64,000 nucleotides of DNA from the NCBI RefSeq assembly GCF_900258045.1, contig NZ_OGVD01000001.1, forward strand, positions 291,001 to 355,000, in the 5' to 3' direction. Positions 46,745-56,105 of the stretch are shown here, piece by piece. The position numbers were made by a program, and so were the translations under genes. This DNA comes from Sphingorhabdus sp. EL138. Lineage in GTDB: Bacteria > Pseudomonadota > Alphaproteobacteria > Sphingomonadales > Sphingomonadaceae. The notes beneath the pieces are model-generated. The model worked only from the letters and a program-made list of their open reading frames with translations, ran no database searches and was not told the DNA's origin. Positions within the stretch are counted from its first letter, which is position 1, and every line of letters begins with the position of its first letter.

Positions 46745-47215
46745 TCAACGCTTTCGATGATGCGCGTGCGTAATCGCCACGGCCAAAGCGTCAGCAGCAT
46801 CATGGCCAGCCAGCTTCACGCCGGGCAGCAGGATTTTGAGCATGGCCTGCACCTGATCCTTATCCGCCTTGCCCACGCCGACGACCGATTTCTTGACCGC
46901 CCGCGCTGCATATTCGCCAACCTCAAGCCCCGAGCGCGACGCACCCAACAATACAACGCCGCGCGCCTGTCCCAGCTTCAACGTGCTTTGCGGATTGGAG
47001 TTGACAAACACTTCCTCGACCGCCGCCGCATCCGGTTTATATTCGAGCAGCAGGTCGGCAAGTTCCAGATCGAGCTTCAGCAAACGGCTCGCCAGCTGCA
47101 TTTTCGGATCGGTCTTTATCTGCCCATTGGCAATATGAGACAGCCGGTTACCTTCGGCGCTAATCACGCCCCAGCCCGTGGTGCCAAGTCCGGGGTCGAG
47201 GCCCAAGATAATCAT
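46745..47215 (-). CDS. ruvC: Crossover junction endonuclease RuvC
   Basis: 156 residues. RuvC resolves Holliday junctions. Catalytic acids are Asp7 in [16 protein letters not shown], Glu in AAAVEEVFV, and the Asp pair in [14 protein letters not shown]. It leads the ruvC-ruvA-X-ruvB order on the minus strand. Confidence 0.96.
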   Translation of the reverse strand: MIILGLDPGLGTTGWGVISAEGNRLSHIANGQIKTDPKMQLASRLLKLDLELADLLLEYKPDAAAVEEVFVNSNPQSTLKLGQARGVVLLGASRSGLEVGEYAARAVKKSVVGVGKADKDQVQAMLKILLPGVKLAGHDAADALAVAITHAHHRKR

Positions 47216-47225
47216 GGCTTCATGA

Positions 47226-47975
47226 TCACCCGGCGTTCAGTTGTTCCATGATTTCATCGGAAACGCTGTAATTGCCGTGCACCGCCTGGACATCATCGTC
47301 TTCTTCCAGCGCGTCGATCAGGTTCAGCAACGTCTCCGCCTGGGCCGCGTCGACTTCCACTTCTACCGAAGGCTTCCAAGCCAGCTTCACGCTTTCCGCT
47401 TCACCAAGAGATTTTTCCAGTGCACCAGCAACCTCGTGCAGATCTTCCATCGCGGTCCAGATTTCATGGCCATCTTCGGAAGACTGGATGTCATCACCGC
47501 CGGCTTCCATCACCGCTTCCATCACCGTGTCCTCATCACCAGCGCTCGCGGGATAGGCGATGTAACCGACCCGTTCAAAACCGTGAGCGACCGAGCCGCT
47601 CTCGCCCATATTGCCGCCATTGCGGGAAAAGATGGTGCGCACATTGGTCACCGTGCGATTGGTATTGTCCGTCAGCGCTTCAACAATCAGCGAAACGCCG
47701 CCGGGGCCAAAACCTTCATAGCGGACTTCCTTATAGTCATCGCCTTCGCTAGCCGAGGCCTTATCGATCGCGCGCTGGATATTGTCCTTGGGCATGGACT
47801 GGCCCTTGGCGTTATTCACAGCCAGGCGCAGGCGGGGGTTCATGTCCGGATCCGGCATCCCCGATTTCGCCGCCACGGTAATCTCGCGGCTGAGTTTCGA
47901 GAACATCGCCGAGCGCTTCTTGTCCTGCGCGCCCTTGCGATGCTTGATATTTGCAAATTTACTATGGCCTGCCAT
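47226..47975 (-). CDS. YebC/PmpR family protein
   Basis: 249 residues with the family start [22 protein letters not shown]. Also typical are [28 protein letters not shown] and [19 protein letters not shown]. YebC proteins were long called transcription regulators; recent work links them to translation of proline-rich stretches. I chose the ATG at 47975; the frame to 48254 adds unrelated sequence. The gene is just upstream of ruvC, a common pairing. Confidence 0.95.
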   Translation of the reverse strand: MAGHSKFANIKHRKGAQDKKRSAMFSKLSREITVAAKSGMPDPDMNPRLRLAVNNAKGQSMPKDNIQRAIDKASASEGDDYKEVRYEGFGPGGVSLIVEALTDNTNRTVTNVRTIFSRNGGNMGESGSVAHGFERVGYIAYPASAGDEDTVMEAVMEAGGDDIQSSEDGHEIWTAMEDLHEVAGALEKSLGEAESVKLAWKPSVEVEVDAAQAETLLNLIDALEEDDDVQAVHGNYSVSDEIMEQLNAG

Positions 47976-48021
47976 ATGATTCGTCCGTACCTGAATTATT
48001 GTTATTGAGGCTCTTTGCCGC

Positions 48022-48789
48022 ATGTTCGAACCCAACTCAACCATTGGATGGGCCACCGGCCGACTGACAGCGACCACACGCGATCTGCTGACCTTTCTGC
48101 GTACGCCCAAACTGGCGGATAACGAATTGCAAAGGACCGGAAAACCAGCTGATCTCATCTGGCTTTTCGCGGTCAACTGCATGATCGTCGCGGCACTCGC
48201 GATCCTGCTATTTCCGGTCATGCTGGCCTTTGATGTCTCAATGTCGAACAGCATGGCAGGCCTGTTCCAGCGCCCGATCTGGCAGCTTTTGCTGATCGTT
48301 GTTATCGCCGGACCAATTGTTGAAGAGCTGATGTTCCGCTCGTGGCTCAGTGGTTCGCCGCGGCTGCTTATCCCCGTCTCCGGGCTGCTTCTGTGGATGG
48401 GACTGACATATAGTTATGAGCAATTGGGGTGGCCCGGTCCCGCTTCCATGGGCACCGCGGTTTTGTTGGCCGTGATTGCCGCTGCCGTGTTGATTGGTGT
48501 GATCATATTCTGGAAACGGCCGGTGCCGGGATGGTATATTCGGATTTTCCCACTGGTCTTCTGGAGCCAGGCTCTGCTCTTTGGTTCCGTGCACGTGTTC
48601 AACTATGCCGGTGACAATCCGGCTGCGCTGCTACCCTTTGTCCTGCCACAGACAGTGGGCGGCCTGATCTGGGGCTATGCCAGAATCCGTTATGGCTGGT
48701 GGTCCAATATGGCGATGCACATGGCTTATAACCTGATCGCGACCAGCGGACTGGTTTATGTCCTGCTGACGCGGCCGGACATTCTCTAG
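48022..48789 (+). CDS. CPBP family intramembrane metalloprotease
   Basis: A 255-residue membrane protein with about seven helices and the three CPBP (CAAX/Abi) motifs: [13 protein letters not shown] (EExxxR), FGSVHVFNY (FxxxH) and MAMHMAYN (HxxxN). Bacterial CPBP proteases serve in bacteriocin immunity, membrane-protein processing or stress signalling; the role here is unknown. It converges with the YbjQ-like gene, overlapping by four bases. Confidence 0.87.
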   Translation: MFEPNSTIGWATGRLTATTRDLLTFLRTPKLADNELQRTGKPADLIWLFAVNCMIVAALAILLFPVMLAFDVSMSNSMAGLFQRPIWQLLLIVVIAGPIVEELMFRSWLSGSPRLLIPVSGLLLWMGLTYSYEQLGWPGPASMGTAVLLAVIAAAVLIGVIIFWKRPVPGWYIRIFPLVFWSQALLFGSVHVFNYAGDNPAALLPFVLPQTVGGLIWGYARIRYGWWSNMAMHMAYNLIATSGLVYVLLTRPDIL

Positions 48790-49106
48790 TCTGTGACGAC
48801 TGCAGTTCCCGACGCGGATACCATCAGCATTGATCCCTTGTCGCCAACGACTTCATAGTCGAGATCCACACCGACCACCGCATTTCCGCCTAGCTTCGCC
48901 GCTTCGGCCTGCATTTCCATCAATGCTTCATCCCGCGCGCGTTTCAGCACATTTTCATATTTGCCTGAACGGCCGCCGACAATGTCGGTGATGCTGGCGA
49001 ACAGGTCGCGAAACAGGTTCGCGCCGACAATCACCTCGCCAATAACGATGCCGCGATAATCGCGGATCGCTTTTCCTTCAATGCTGGGTGTTGTCGTGAC
49101 AATCAT
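48786..49106 (-). CDS. YbjQ family (heavy-metal-binding domain) protein
   Basis: A 106-residue homopentameric YbjQ-fold protein ([31 protein letters not shown]...[41 protein letters not shown]). The family lacks a proven function despite its metal-binding name. Confidence 0.93.
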   Translation of the reverse strand: MIVTTTPSIEGKAIRDYRGIVIGEVIVGANLFRDLFASITDIVGGRSGKYENVLKRARDEALMEMQAEAAKLGGNAVVGVDLDYEVVGDKGSMLMVSASGTAVVTD

Positions 49107-49148
49107 GCTTGCTCTCCCGATGTGAAAGCCGGGATGTTAGCGGATCGT

Positions 49149-49391
49149 TCAGGCGAGACCAAGCGCCGACTTATAGGTGTCGAGTATGGCTTCCATTTCC
49201 TGACGGTCATGGGTCTCCATTTTGCGCAGGCGGACGATCTGGCGCATGATTTTCGCATCATAGCCCTGTGATTTCGCCTCGGAATAGACATCACGAATAT
49301 CGTCGGCAATGCCCTTTTTCTCTTCTTCCAGCCGCTCGATACGTTCAATAAACAGACGCAGCTGATCTGCGGCAACATTGCCTTCGCTCAT
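49149..49391 (-). CDS. GapR-family (DUF2312) nucleoid protein
   Basis: An 80-residue helical protein ([49 protein letters not shown]). It matches Caulobacter GapR, which clamps overtwisted DNA ahead of replication and transcription forks. I chose the ATG at 49391 after CTGGAGA. Neighbours DUF1244 and pyk are conserved in sphingomonads. Confidence 0.88.
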   Translation of the reverse strand: MSEGNVAADQLRLFIERIERLEEEKKGIADDIRDVYSEAKSQGYDAKIMRQIVRLRKMETHDRQEMEAILDTYKSALGLA

Positions 49392-49436
49392 TCTCAAATT
49401 CTCCAGAAAATATGTTTTTGGATTCGTGTAGCCGCT

Positions 49437-49745
49437 TTAGTCGACGCTCTCATTCTTGGCTACGCTTTCCTTCATCCGCTGCAGCTTTTCTGGCGTCGCT
49501 TCTGTCTGGAACTTTCTCTTCCATTCGGATGACGGCATGCCGTGAATGGCCATACGGGCCTCTTCCTTGGTCATGTTGCCACCTGCGTCATTGGTCGCCT
49601 CCATGACCCAGTCGGCCAGACAATTGCGGCAGAAACCGGCAAGCCCCATAAGGTCAATATTTTCCGCATCATGGCGGTGCTGCAAATGCTTGACCAGGCG
49701 GCGAAAGGCCGCCGCAGCCGCTGCATCAGAAATTTGTTCTGTCAT
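49437..49745 (-). CDS. DUF1244 family protein
   Basis: 102 residues, all helical, with the family hallmark NIDLMGLAGFCRNCLADWVMEA (a CxxC that may bind metal) and EEARMAIHGMPSSEWKRKFQ. Function unknown. It lies directly upstream of the GapR-like gene on the same strand. Confidence 0.9.
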   Translation of the reverse strand: MTEQISDAAAAAAFRRLVKHLQHRHDAENIDLMGLAGFCRNCLADWVMEATNDAGGNMTKEEARMAIHGMPSSEWKRKFQTEATPEKLQRMKESVAKNESVD

Positions 49746-49834
49746 GTGAAATGCTTCCGTTGCTTTTTGTTTTTATCCTGTCATGATTTGGGGCTAACAG
49801 GCGTGAATTTAAAGCACCAAAACAGGAATTTTCG

Positions 49835-51286
49835 ATGGCAGCGCATATGTTCTCCCGCGACCGCAAAGTAAAGGTGCTTGCCACCCTTGGTCCGGCCAGC
49901 GGCAGTCCGGCCATGATCGAAAAAATGTACAAGGCCGGTGTCGATGCATTTCGCATGAATATGAGCCACGGCGAACACAAGGCCCATGCCAAAAATGTCG
50001 ATTCAATCCGCGCGCTGGAAAAGAAAGCAGGGCGGCCGATTACGATCCTGGCTGATTTGCAGGGGCCCAAATTGCGCATCGGAACCTTTGCCAAGGCGCC
50101 TGTCGAACTGAAAACGGGAGCGAAATTCACCCTCGATCTGCAAAAGAAAAAGGGCGATGCCAAGCGGGTCAACCTGCCGCACCGCGAAATTATCGAGACG
50201 CTGGAGCCTGGCCATACGCTGCTGCTGGATGACGGCAAGATCCGGCTGGAGGTTACCAAAGCCGATGGGAAGAGCGTCGAGACCAAGGTGGTTGTCGGCG
50301 GACCAATTTCGGATCGCAAGGGCGTGAATGTCCCGGAGGTGGTGCTGCCGGTCAGCTCCCTCACCGACAAGGACCGCAAGGACCTGACCTTCGCGCTGGA
50401 ACAGAATGTCGACTGGATCGCGCTGAGCTTTGTCCAGCGCCCCGAGGACGTGGCCGAAGCCCGTCGACTGATTGGCGGTAAGGCGGCCCTGCTGGCAAAA
50501 ATTGAGAAACCCGCGGCAATCGACCGGCTGGATGAAATACTGGAGCTTTCTGATGCGGTGATGGTCGCGCGCGGGGATCTGGGCGTCGAATTGCTGCCAG
50601 AACAGGTCCCGCCATTGCAGAAACAGATTGTCGCCTCTGCCCGCAAGCTGGGCCGACCAGTCGTTGTTGCGACCCAGATGCTGGAATCGATGATCAAGTC
50701 GCCAACGCCGACACGGGCCGAAGTCTCTGACGTCGCCACCGCCATCTATGACGGCGCCGATGCCATCATGCTGTCGGCAGAGTCAGCGGTCGGCGACTGG
50801 CCGATTGAATCGGCAACCATGATGGACCGGATTGCGGCACAGGTCGAAAATGACCCCTCTTATGCGGAGCGCGTGCATTTCACCGAAACCGTGCCGGATG
50901 AAACAACCGCTGATGCGCTGGCTGCGGCGAGCTATAATATCGCGCGGACCATCGAAACATCGGCCATCGTCTGTTTCACGACATCCGGTTCCACCGCGCG
51001 GCGCATGGCAAGAGAACGGCCTTCGGTACCCCTGCTGGTCCTCACCCCCAATCGCCAGACCGCGCGCCGCGTCGGCCTGTTATGGGGTGCCCATGCCGTC
51101 GTCACCCGCGATGTCAGCGATTTTGAAGAGATGATCGCCAAGGCCAAACGCATGGCCCTGCGCCACAAGCTGGGCGAAGCGGGATCGCGGTTGATCGTCT
51201 GCGCCGGCGTGCCGTTCGGAACGCCGGGATCGACCAACCTGCTACATGTCGTGCGGTTGAGCGGCAATGAGTTGAAGGGTGGTTAA
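49835..51286 (+). CDS. pyk: Pyruvate kinase
   Basis: 483 residues. The catalytic barrel is clear: KVLATLGPASGSPAMIEKMYKAGVDAFRMNMSHG at the start, ILADLQGPKLRIG, ALSFVQRPEDV, the active-site KIEKPAAIDRLDEIL and VARGDLGVELLPEQVP, and DGADAIMLSAESAVGDWP. It makes pyruvate and ATP from phosphoenolpyruvate. The large open frames on the opposite strand are shadows of this gene. Confidence 0.97.
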   Translation: MAAHMFSRDRKVKVLATLGPASGSPAMIEKMYKAGVDAFRMNMSHGEHKAHAKNVDSIRALEKKAGRPITILADLQGPKLRIGTFAKAPVELKTGAKFTLDLQKKKGDAKRVNLPHREIIETLEPGHTLLLDDGKIRLEVTKADGKSVETKVVVGGPISDRKGVNVPEVVLPVSSLTDKDRKDLTFALEQNVDWIALSFVQRPEDVAEARRLIGGKAALLAKIEKPAAIDRLDEILELSDAVMVARGDLGVELLPEQVPPLQKQIVASARKLGRPVVVATQMLESMIKSPTPTRAEVSDVATAIYDGADAIMLSAESAVGDWPIESATMMDRIAAQVENDPSYAERVHFTETVPDETTADALAAASYNIARTIETSAIVCFTTSGSTARRMARERPSVPLLVLTPNRQTARRVGLLWGAHAVVTRDVSDFEEMIAKAKRMALRHKLGEAGSRLIVCAGVPFGTPGSTNLLHVVRLSGNELKGG

Positions 51287-51387
51287 GCGGAACGGTCCGT
51301 GATGTTTTTACGTCCGCTAGGGGCGCAAAGCGGACACTCTTTCCAGGAACGTTGCTTTCTCAAAACCAAAGCCAGCCCCCACGATTG

Positions 51388-53523
51388 TCACTCGGTTTCT
51401 CCCGGTCGATATGATTTTATGGCTGATTTCTTGATATCTTTTGCATCGAACCAAGCGGGTTTTAGCTTTTGCCTAACGTACAACCCCGCCTGATCGAAAT
51501 AATGAGCAGATTGCGGATCCCTACTCTGTCCATAGGCCATAACTGATCGGGCTTTCACCTTGGGAGAAAATTCCACCACGCTTACATAGGAATGGCCATG
51601 ATTACCGTAACCTTTCCCTGATCCATCTTCGCTTTGTGTATTGAACGTCATGATCGCACCCATATAAAACGGCGTACCGGGCGACGGTAGATCATGTTGC
51701 GAAAGCGGCTCATTGGTTTTGCCATCGGGTTCCGGTCTTCTTAACCTGTTAAAATGGCCATATGGAACTCGCCAGTCGCCGTGATATTTTTCCAGAAGCG
51801 CAGTTGCCTTTCGGAGCCGGTTGATTGTCGGATAGGCTGAGTCATCACCGCGAATGTGGAACATGGTGACGTAGAGCGCTGCCCCTATTGAGTCAGCACC
51901 TGCCCGTTTGTCCCAGTTGTTCAAGATATTCAGCGCTTCCTTCAACTCCGGTTCCGCCTTTTTGCCGTCCGGTGGAGATAGTGCCCATTCCGCATTCAGT
52001 TTCGTGACATCAGCTAAGGCGGTGGGCAGATAAGTATCGAATGCAAATTGTGACAATTGCCCCAGTGTTATTTTCTCCTCTGCCGTGATCAATTGTCTGG
52101 ATCGCTTAGCAATCGCTGTGTCACGGTCGGATCCGAAAATATATGCCGGAAAGTCTGACTTCACCGGATTACTGCCATCCGTAGAAAAAAAAGGCGCGCT
52201 GTTGGAATTTTGTAGATAACCCGAAGCCGGGTCTTCAACCTGTGGAAGCTCTTCAAGAGAGAAAAAACCCCTCCAGTCTGTTTCCGCATTGCTGCCGTCT
52301 ACAGGTTTGGACCAGTCAAATTTGGAACTGCGGACAGGAATAGCACCGCCATAGACGTAAAATATATGACCGTCCTGCCCCGCATAAATCAAATTGTTAT
52401 AGGTCAGGTTCATGGGAGCGATAGCCCGTTTAAACTCCGGTAGATTGCGAGCCTTGCTCATATTGAAAAACTGTTCCAGCACGCCTCCTTCGGACAGCTT
52501 GGCCACTCTTAGCGCAAGGCGTTTGCCTTCTGGTCCATCGAACAGCGGACCGTGCCGAGATTTTTCAAAAACATGCCCTTGGTGTGTCATTCCATCTGGT
52601 GCGGCGACCGCAATTTTTTCAGTCCACTTCGTGGTTTCCAGTATCTGGCTGCCATATTGGTATAAGCCGGAGGCGTTATCGACGAATTTCTCTTCATAGA
52701 CATCGTTGATGTCAGGGTCATTTGCTGTGATCGACCAACCCATATCTCCATTGTGGCCAGAAATCGGTAAAATCCCTATTCCATATGCCAGCTGACCGGA
52801 AACGTTCAGACCTTCACCGCTGTGAAGAGACATTTCATAAGGCGCATCGAGCGGAATATGCGGATTGATAAACAACATGGGATGTCCCGAGGCGCTTTTG
52901 GATGGTCCAATCGCCCACATGGTTGAGGCAAGATATCCGGAAAATGCAGCGAGAATATTGGGTTGCCCAATCTGTTTTTGGGTTTTCCCGTCAATGCCCG
53001 AGACATGAAATAAACGATAACCGACCAGGGCATGCCACGGCTCAAATTGTGTGATCAACTTGGGTTTGATATCGGGCCGGGTCTTCAAAAAATAGTTCAT
53101 GCCCTCGGCAAAAGCATCGCACAGCGCCTTAATTTCCTCTGGTGCAGCCAAATATTCCTGCCTGGAATGTTTTTCGATTTCCAGCTTTCTCAGAAAAATA
53201 TCCCACGGCAGCCAGTCAGATCCGCTAACTGATGCGGTCCGCCCCAACAGCTTTATATATGCCTGCTCCATGTAGTGAAATTCATCTTCGGCACGAGCAT
53301 AAGTAGCGCCGAAAACAACACTGGCATCCGTAGGTCCAAAAACATGCGGAACTCCAAATTTGTCCCTGATGATTGTTACATACTTCGCCAGACTAGGGGC
53401 ATCTACAAATGTATCTGAAACTGATGAGCTGTTAGGCCGGATTTCTGAATCGTGCAGCGCACAGCTTCCCGACACCAGCAGGAACGGCAGCATAACAGCC
53501 AAGCGGATTATTCTGTATAGCAT
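51388..53523 (-). CDS. Penicillin acylase family (S45) lipoprotein
   Basis: A 711-residue N-terminal-nucleophile hydrolase. A lipoprotein signal (MLPFLLVSGSC) precedes the alpha part (YVTIIRDKFGVPHVFGPTDASVVFGATYARAEDEFHYMEQ) and a spacer. The probable self-cleavage site is at Ser in YLASTMWAIGPSKSASGHPML (near residue 200), where most relatives read GSNxW. Substrates of this branch are often N-acyl-homoserine lactones or other acyl amides. The gene is AT-richer than its surroundings and divergent from an AraC-type regulator, so the two probably form a module. Confidence 0.88.
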   Translation of the reverse strand: MLYRIIRLAVMLPFLLVSGSCALHDSEIRPNSSSVSDTFVDAPSLAKYVTIIRDKFGVPHVFGPTDASVVFGATYARAEDEFHYMEQAYIKLLGRTASVSGSDWLPWDIFLRKLEIEKHSRQEYLAAPEEIKALCDAFAEGMNYFLKTRPDIKPKLITQFEPWHALVGYRLFHVSGIDGKTQKQIGQPNILAAFSGYLASTMWAIGPSKSASGHPMLFINPHIPLDAPYEMSLHSGEGLNVSGQLAYGIGILPISGHNGDMGWSITANDPDINDVYEEKFVDNASGLYQYGSQILETTKWTEKIAVAAPDGMTHQGHVFEKSRHGPLFDGPEGKRLALRVAKLSEGGVLEQFFNMSKARNLPEFKRAIAPMNLTYNNLIYAGQDGHIFYVYGGAIPVRSSKFDWSKPVDGSNAETDWRGFFSLEELPQVEDPASGYLQNSNSAPFFSTDGSNPVKSDFPAYIFGSDRDTAIAKRSRQLITAEEKITLGQLSQFAFDTYLPTALADVTKLNAEWALSPPDGKKAEPELKEALNILNNWDKRAGADSIGAALYVTMFHIRGDDSAYPTINRLRKATALLEKYHGDWRVPYGHFNRLRRPEPDGKTNEPLSQHDLPSPGTPFYMGAIMTFNTQSEDGSGKGYGNHGHSYVSVVEFSPKVKARSVMAYGQSRDPQSAHYFDQAGLYVRQKLKPAWFDAKDIKKSAIKSYRPGETE

Positions 53524-53695
53524 CTACAAACCTCTTTGTTTGGTAAGCGGATTGCCGATTAGATCAGAAGACAGCCGGTGGCGTCCGTTTGGATGCAGCC
53601 GGACGAAATAATCCGGTTGTGGTTGTTTGGTCATAGACACCGCTTCGGCTAAGAGAGATGACACTGCATCACTTAACCGGCAGCTATCTCACCTT

Positions 53696-54835
53696 ATGGA
53701 TTCATCTCTCAATCTCAATGCTTGGAATTTGGTTGTCCTGATTGGGGCGTTACACGGTTTGATGATCAGCTTGTTACTCGTCTTGTCTCAAAGAAACCGC
53801 AAGTCTGGCAACATCATGTTGTCGCTGATGCTGCTATTTTACACCTTACCGGTATTGCGCGTGGTGTTGCACGATATGGGATTCATAAGGTCGCTGGGTT
53901 ACTCGTTTCTATCAGTGGAACTGTTGTACGGCCTCGGCCCATCGCTCTATCTCTACACAAAAACGCTCACCAATGCCCAGTTCCATCCAGGCAAGCCAGA
54001 TTTGCTCCACTTTTTACCGGTTGTGCTGGAAATCATCTATTACTCCAGCCCGTTTTACCAACGGCACGAATTCTACTTCTTTGCCGATCCCATTAATACG
54101 GATCATCTCATCTGGATGATGGAGCAAGCAGGAGGAATGATATCCGTATTCGTTTATCTATTCCTGACAAATCGGACTTTGATGAAATATTCAAAATGGA
54201 TCAGAGATAACCATTCCGATATCCACAAAAGAACTTTGAGCTGGTTGCAGAAACCCGTATTTCTCTACACGATTTTTTTCGTTCTATGGTTCAGTTTAAG
54301 GGCGATCGACGTCTTATGGTTTGGTGACAGGCTAGACATCTCAAACTACTATCCATTCCTTCTGTTCCTATCATTGGGCACATATTGGATTGGTACGCAA
54401 GGTTATCTGCATACGCAGACTTTAACGACCGGATTTTACGAAAGTCGGGAAAAGAAAGCGACGCAAAAAGACGATCAGGCGCAATTGAACTTGTTATTTG
54501 AAGAGCTTGAAAAGGTCATGTCTCGGGACAAACCCTACCTAGATAGCGATTTGAGCCTGGCGGTTCTCGCTAACCACCTACAAATAAACCAGAGGTTGCT
54601 GTCAGAGGTGATTAACTCTCAAGCCGAGGCCAGTTTCTACGAATATATCAATGGGTATCGCATCGAAGCATTCAAGCAATCCCTTCTAGCTGATGGCGAC
54701 AAACTACCCATTATAAACTTGGCTTATGATTGCGGCTTTGGATCAAAGGCGACGTTCAATCATGCTTTCAAGAAAAACACCGGTGTGACTCCGTCTCAAT
54801 ATCGAAAATATCTACAAAACCAGTGTCCAAGATAA
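53696..54835 (+). CDS. AraC family regulator with a membrane sensor domain
   Basis: About 379 residues. The N-terminal two-thirds contains seven predicted membrane helices (LVVLIGALHGLMISLLLVL, IMLSLMLLFYTLPVLRVVL, VFVYLFLTNRT, TIFFVLWFSLRAIDVLWF and others). A cytoplasmic AraC helix-turn-helix pair follows (LAVLANHLQINQRLLSEVIN; IINLAYDCGFGSKATFNHAFKKNTGVTPSQYRK). Such receptors sense a signal at the membrane and bind DNA directly. I prefer the ATG at 53696 to a TTG at 53627. It is divergent from the acylase gene, its likely target, and similarly AT-rich. Confidence 0.85.
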   Translation: MDSSLNLNAWNLVVLIGALHGLMISLLLVLSQRNRKSGNIMLSLMLLFYTLPVLRVVLHDMGFIRSLGYSFLSVELLYGLGPSLYLYTKTLTNAQFHPGKPDLLHFLPVVLEIIYYSSPFYQRHEFYFFADPINTDHLIWMMEQAGGMISVFVYLFLTNRTLMKYSKWIRDNHSDIHKRTLSWLQKPVFLYTIFFVLWFSLRAIDVLWFGDRLDISNYYPFLLFLSLGTYWIGTQGYLHTQTLTTGFYESREKKATQKDDQAQLNLLFEELEKVMSRDKPYLDSDLSLAVLANHLQINQRLLSEVINSQAEASFYEYINGYRIEAFKQSLLADGDKLPIINLAYDCGFGSKATFNHAFKKNTGVTPSQYRKYLQNQCPR

Positions 54836-55073
54836 TCTTGAATGAAAGATTTTATCTATAATCTCGGTGTCCGTCGACGGAATGACGCGGACCGTCAACC
54901 CGGTATGTTGGCTCTGCTTCTCCTGACGTGACCGGCTTGACTGCCATCTAACAATTGCCATGCTTGTCGAACCATCCTTGGCAGACTAAAGAAACGTTCA
55001 TCTTTGATCTTTGGACCGGAATATTCGGTCAATGATCTCGCGTTTCTCACTGCGCAAACAGACAGGATGGAAT

Positions 55074-55946
55074 ATGGATCTGGTCGGCCCCGCCTCACAT
55101 AGCTATTTCTCCCAGCGGCTTCGGCTGCATTATGCCGACTGGGGCAATGCCGAAAAGCCGCCGCTGATTTTGCTCCATGGCGGCAAGGATCATTGCCGCA
55201 ACTGGGACTGGGTGGCACAGGCACTGCGCGATGACTGGCATATCATTGCGCCTGATGTCCGCGGCCATGGCGACAGTCAGTGGAGCACCGATGGGAATTA
55301 CACGACCATGGCGATGGTGACGGATCTGGCGCAGCTGATCCACCAGCTTGACCTGTCCCCGGTGACGATTGTCGCGCACAGCATGGGTGGCAATATCGCC
55401 CTGCGTTATACGGGACTCTATCCCGATACGGTGCGCAAGCTGGTCGCGATTGAAGGACTGGGTCCCAGTCCCGAAATGCTCGCCGAGCGTGAGAAAACCG
55501 GCCAGCTGCAGCGGGTACGCAACAGCATCGAGGAAAAGCGCAAGGCCGCCGGACGGCAAGTGAAGCGCTATGCGACTTTTGAGGATGCGCTCAAACGGAT
55601 GCAGGACGCCAATGGTCACCTGTCCGACGAACAGGCCCGGCACCTGACCACGCATGCGGTGATCCGCAATGAGGATGGCAGTTACAGCTGGAAATTCGAC
55701 CCTTATGTACAGCATTGGGATTCGATTGATCTGCAACAATCCGACATCCAGCAACTATGGGGCAATATCACCTGCCCGACTCAGTTGCACTATGGCGATG
55801 ACAGCTGGGCCAGCAATCCCCAGAAGGATGGCCGGATGCAATATTTTGGCGATAACGTATCGGTCAAAAGCTTTGCCAATGCCGGTCACTGGCTGCATCA
55901 TGACCAGTTCGACCAGTTTGTCGGAGAGCTCAGGGCGTTTCTGTAG
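55074..55946 (+). CDS. Alpha/beta hydrolase
   Basis: A 290-residue hydrolase with the oxyanion strand LILLHGGKDHCRNWD, DVRGHGDSQWS, the nucleophile elbow VAHSMGGNIALRY (Ser) and the late His in FANAGHWLHHDQFDQF. The ATG at 55074 follows AGGATGGAAT. Its best-known relatives act on esters or epoxides, but no substrate can be fixed. Confidence 0.9.
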   Translation: MDLVGPASHSYFSQRLRLHYADWGNAEKPPLILLHGGKDHCRNWDWVAQALRDDWHIIAPDVRGHGDSQWSTDGNYTTMAMVTDLAQLIHQLDLSPVTIVAHSMGGNIALRYTGLYPDTVRKLVAIEGLGPSPEMLAEREKTGQLQRVRNSIEEKRKAAGRQVKRYATFEDALKRMQDANGHLSDEQARHLTTHAVIRNEDGSYSWKFDPYVQHWDSIDLQQSDIQQLWGNITCPTQLHYGDDSWASNPQKDGRMQYFGDNVSVKSFANAGHWLHHDQFDQFVGELRAFL

Positions 55947-56020
55947 CTGCCCGCACGGCTAATAAATTTATCATGCTGAATCAGGTTCGACATCCCTGAA
56001 CCCAGTCTCGCATCACAGAC

Positions 56021-56039
56021 TATCACATTTGATGTGATA
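56021..56039. promoter_or_regulatory. Dyad 1 upstream of ribB (candidate operator)
   Basis: TATCACATTTGATGTGATA is a perfect 8-bp-arm dyad about 67 bp before the ribB start. It shares its TATCAC...GTGATA core with a second dyad 31-32 bp downstream. A natural reader is the helix-turn-helix fused to RibB itself. Confidence 0.6.
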
Positions 56040-56050
56040 AAGCTCTGGAC

Positions 56051-56072
56051 GTATCACATTACAGCGTGATAC
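56051..56072. promoter_or_regulatory. Dyad 2 upstream of ribB (candidate operator)
   Basis: GTATCAC (56051-56057) and GTGATAC (56066-56072) are perfect arms around an 8-bp spacer, ending 33 bp before the ribB start. Its centre lies about three helical turns from dyad 1, allowing two dimers to bind on the same face. Confidence 0.6.
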
Positions 56073-56105
56073 CAACGTGACATAGATAACAGACAGGCGG
56101 CTTCC

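Noticed and set aside
49726-50745. Long open frame (339 codons) on the minus strand
   Set aside because: It is antisense to pyruvate kinase, is Ser/Arg/Ala-rich like a shadow frame, and lacks a ribosome-binding site.
54869-54900. TCCGTCGACGGA palindrome after the AraC-type gene
   Set aside because: Short and GC-rich, with no repeat elsewhere in the window and no T-tract. It is probably chance or a weak terminator.
55947-56105. FMN riboswitch before ribB
   Set aside because: I looked for the conserved RFN core and saw only the two dyads. The leader is too short for a full element.
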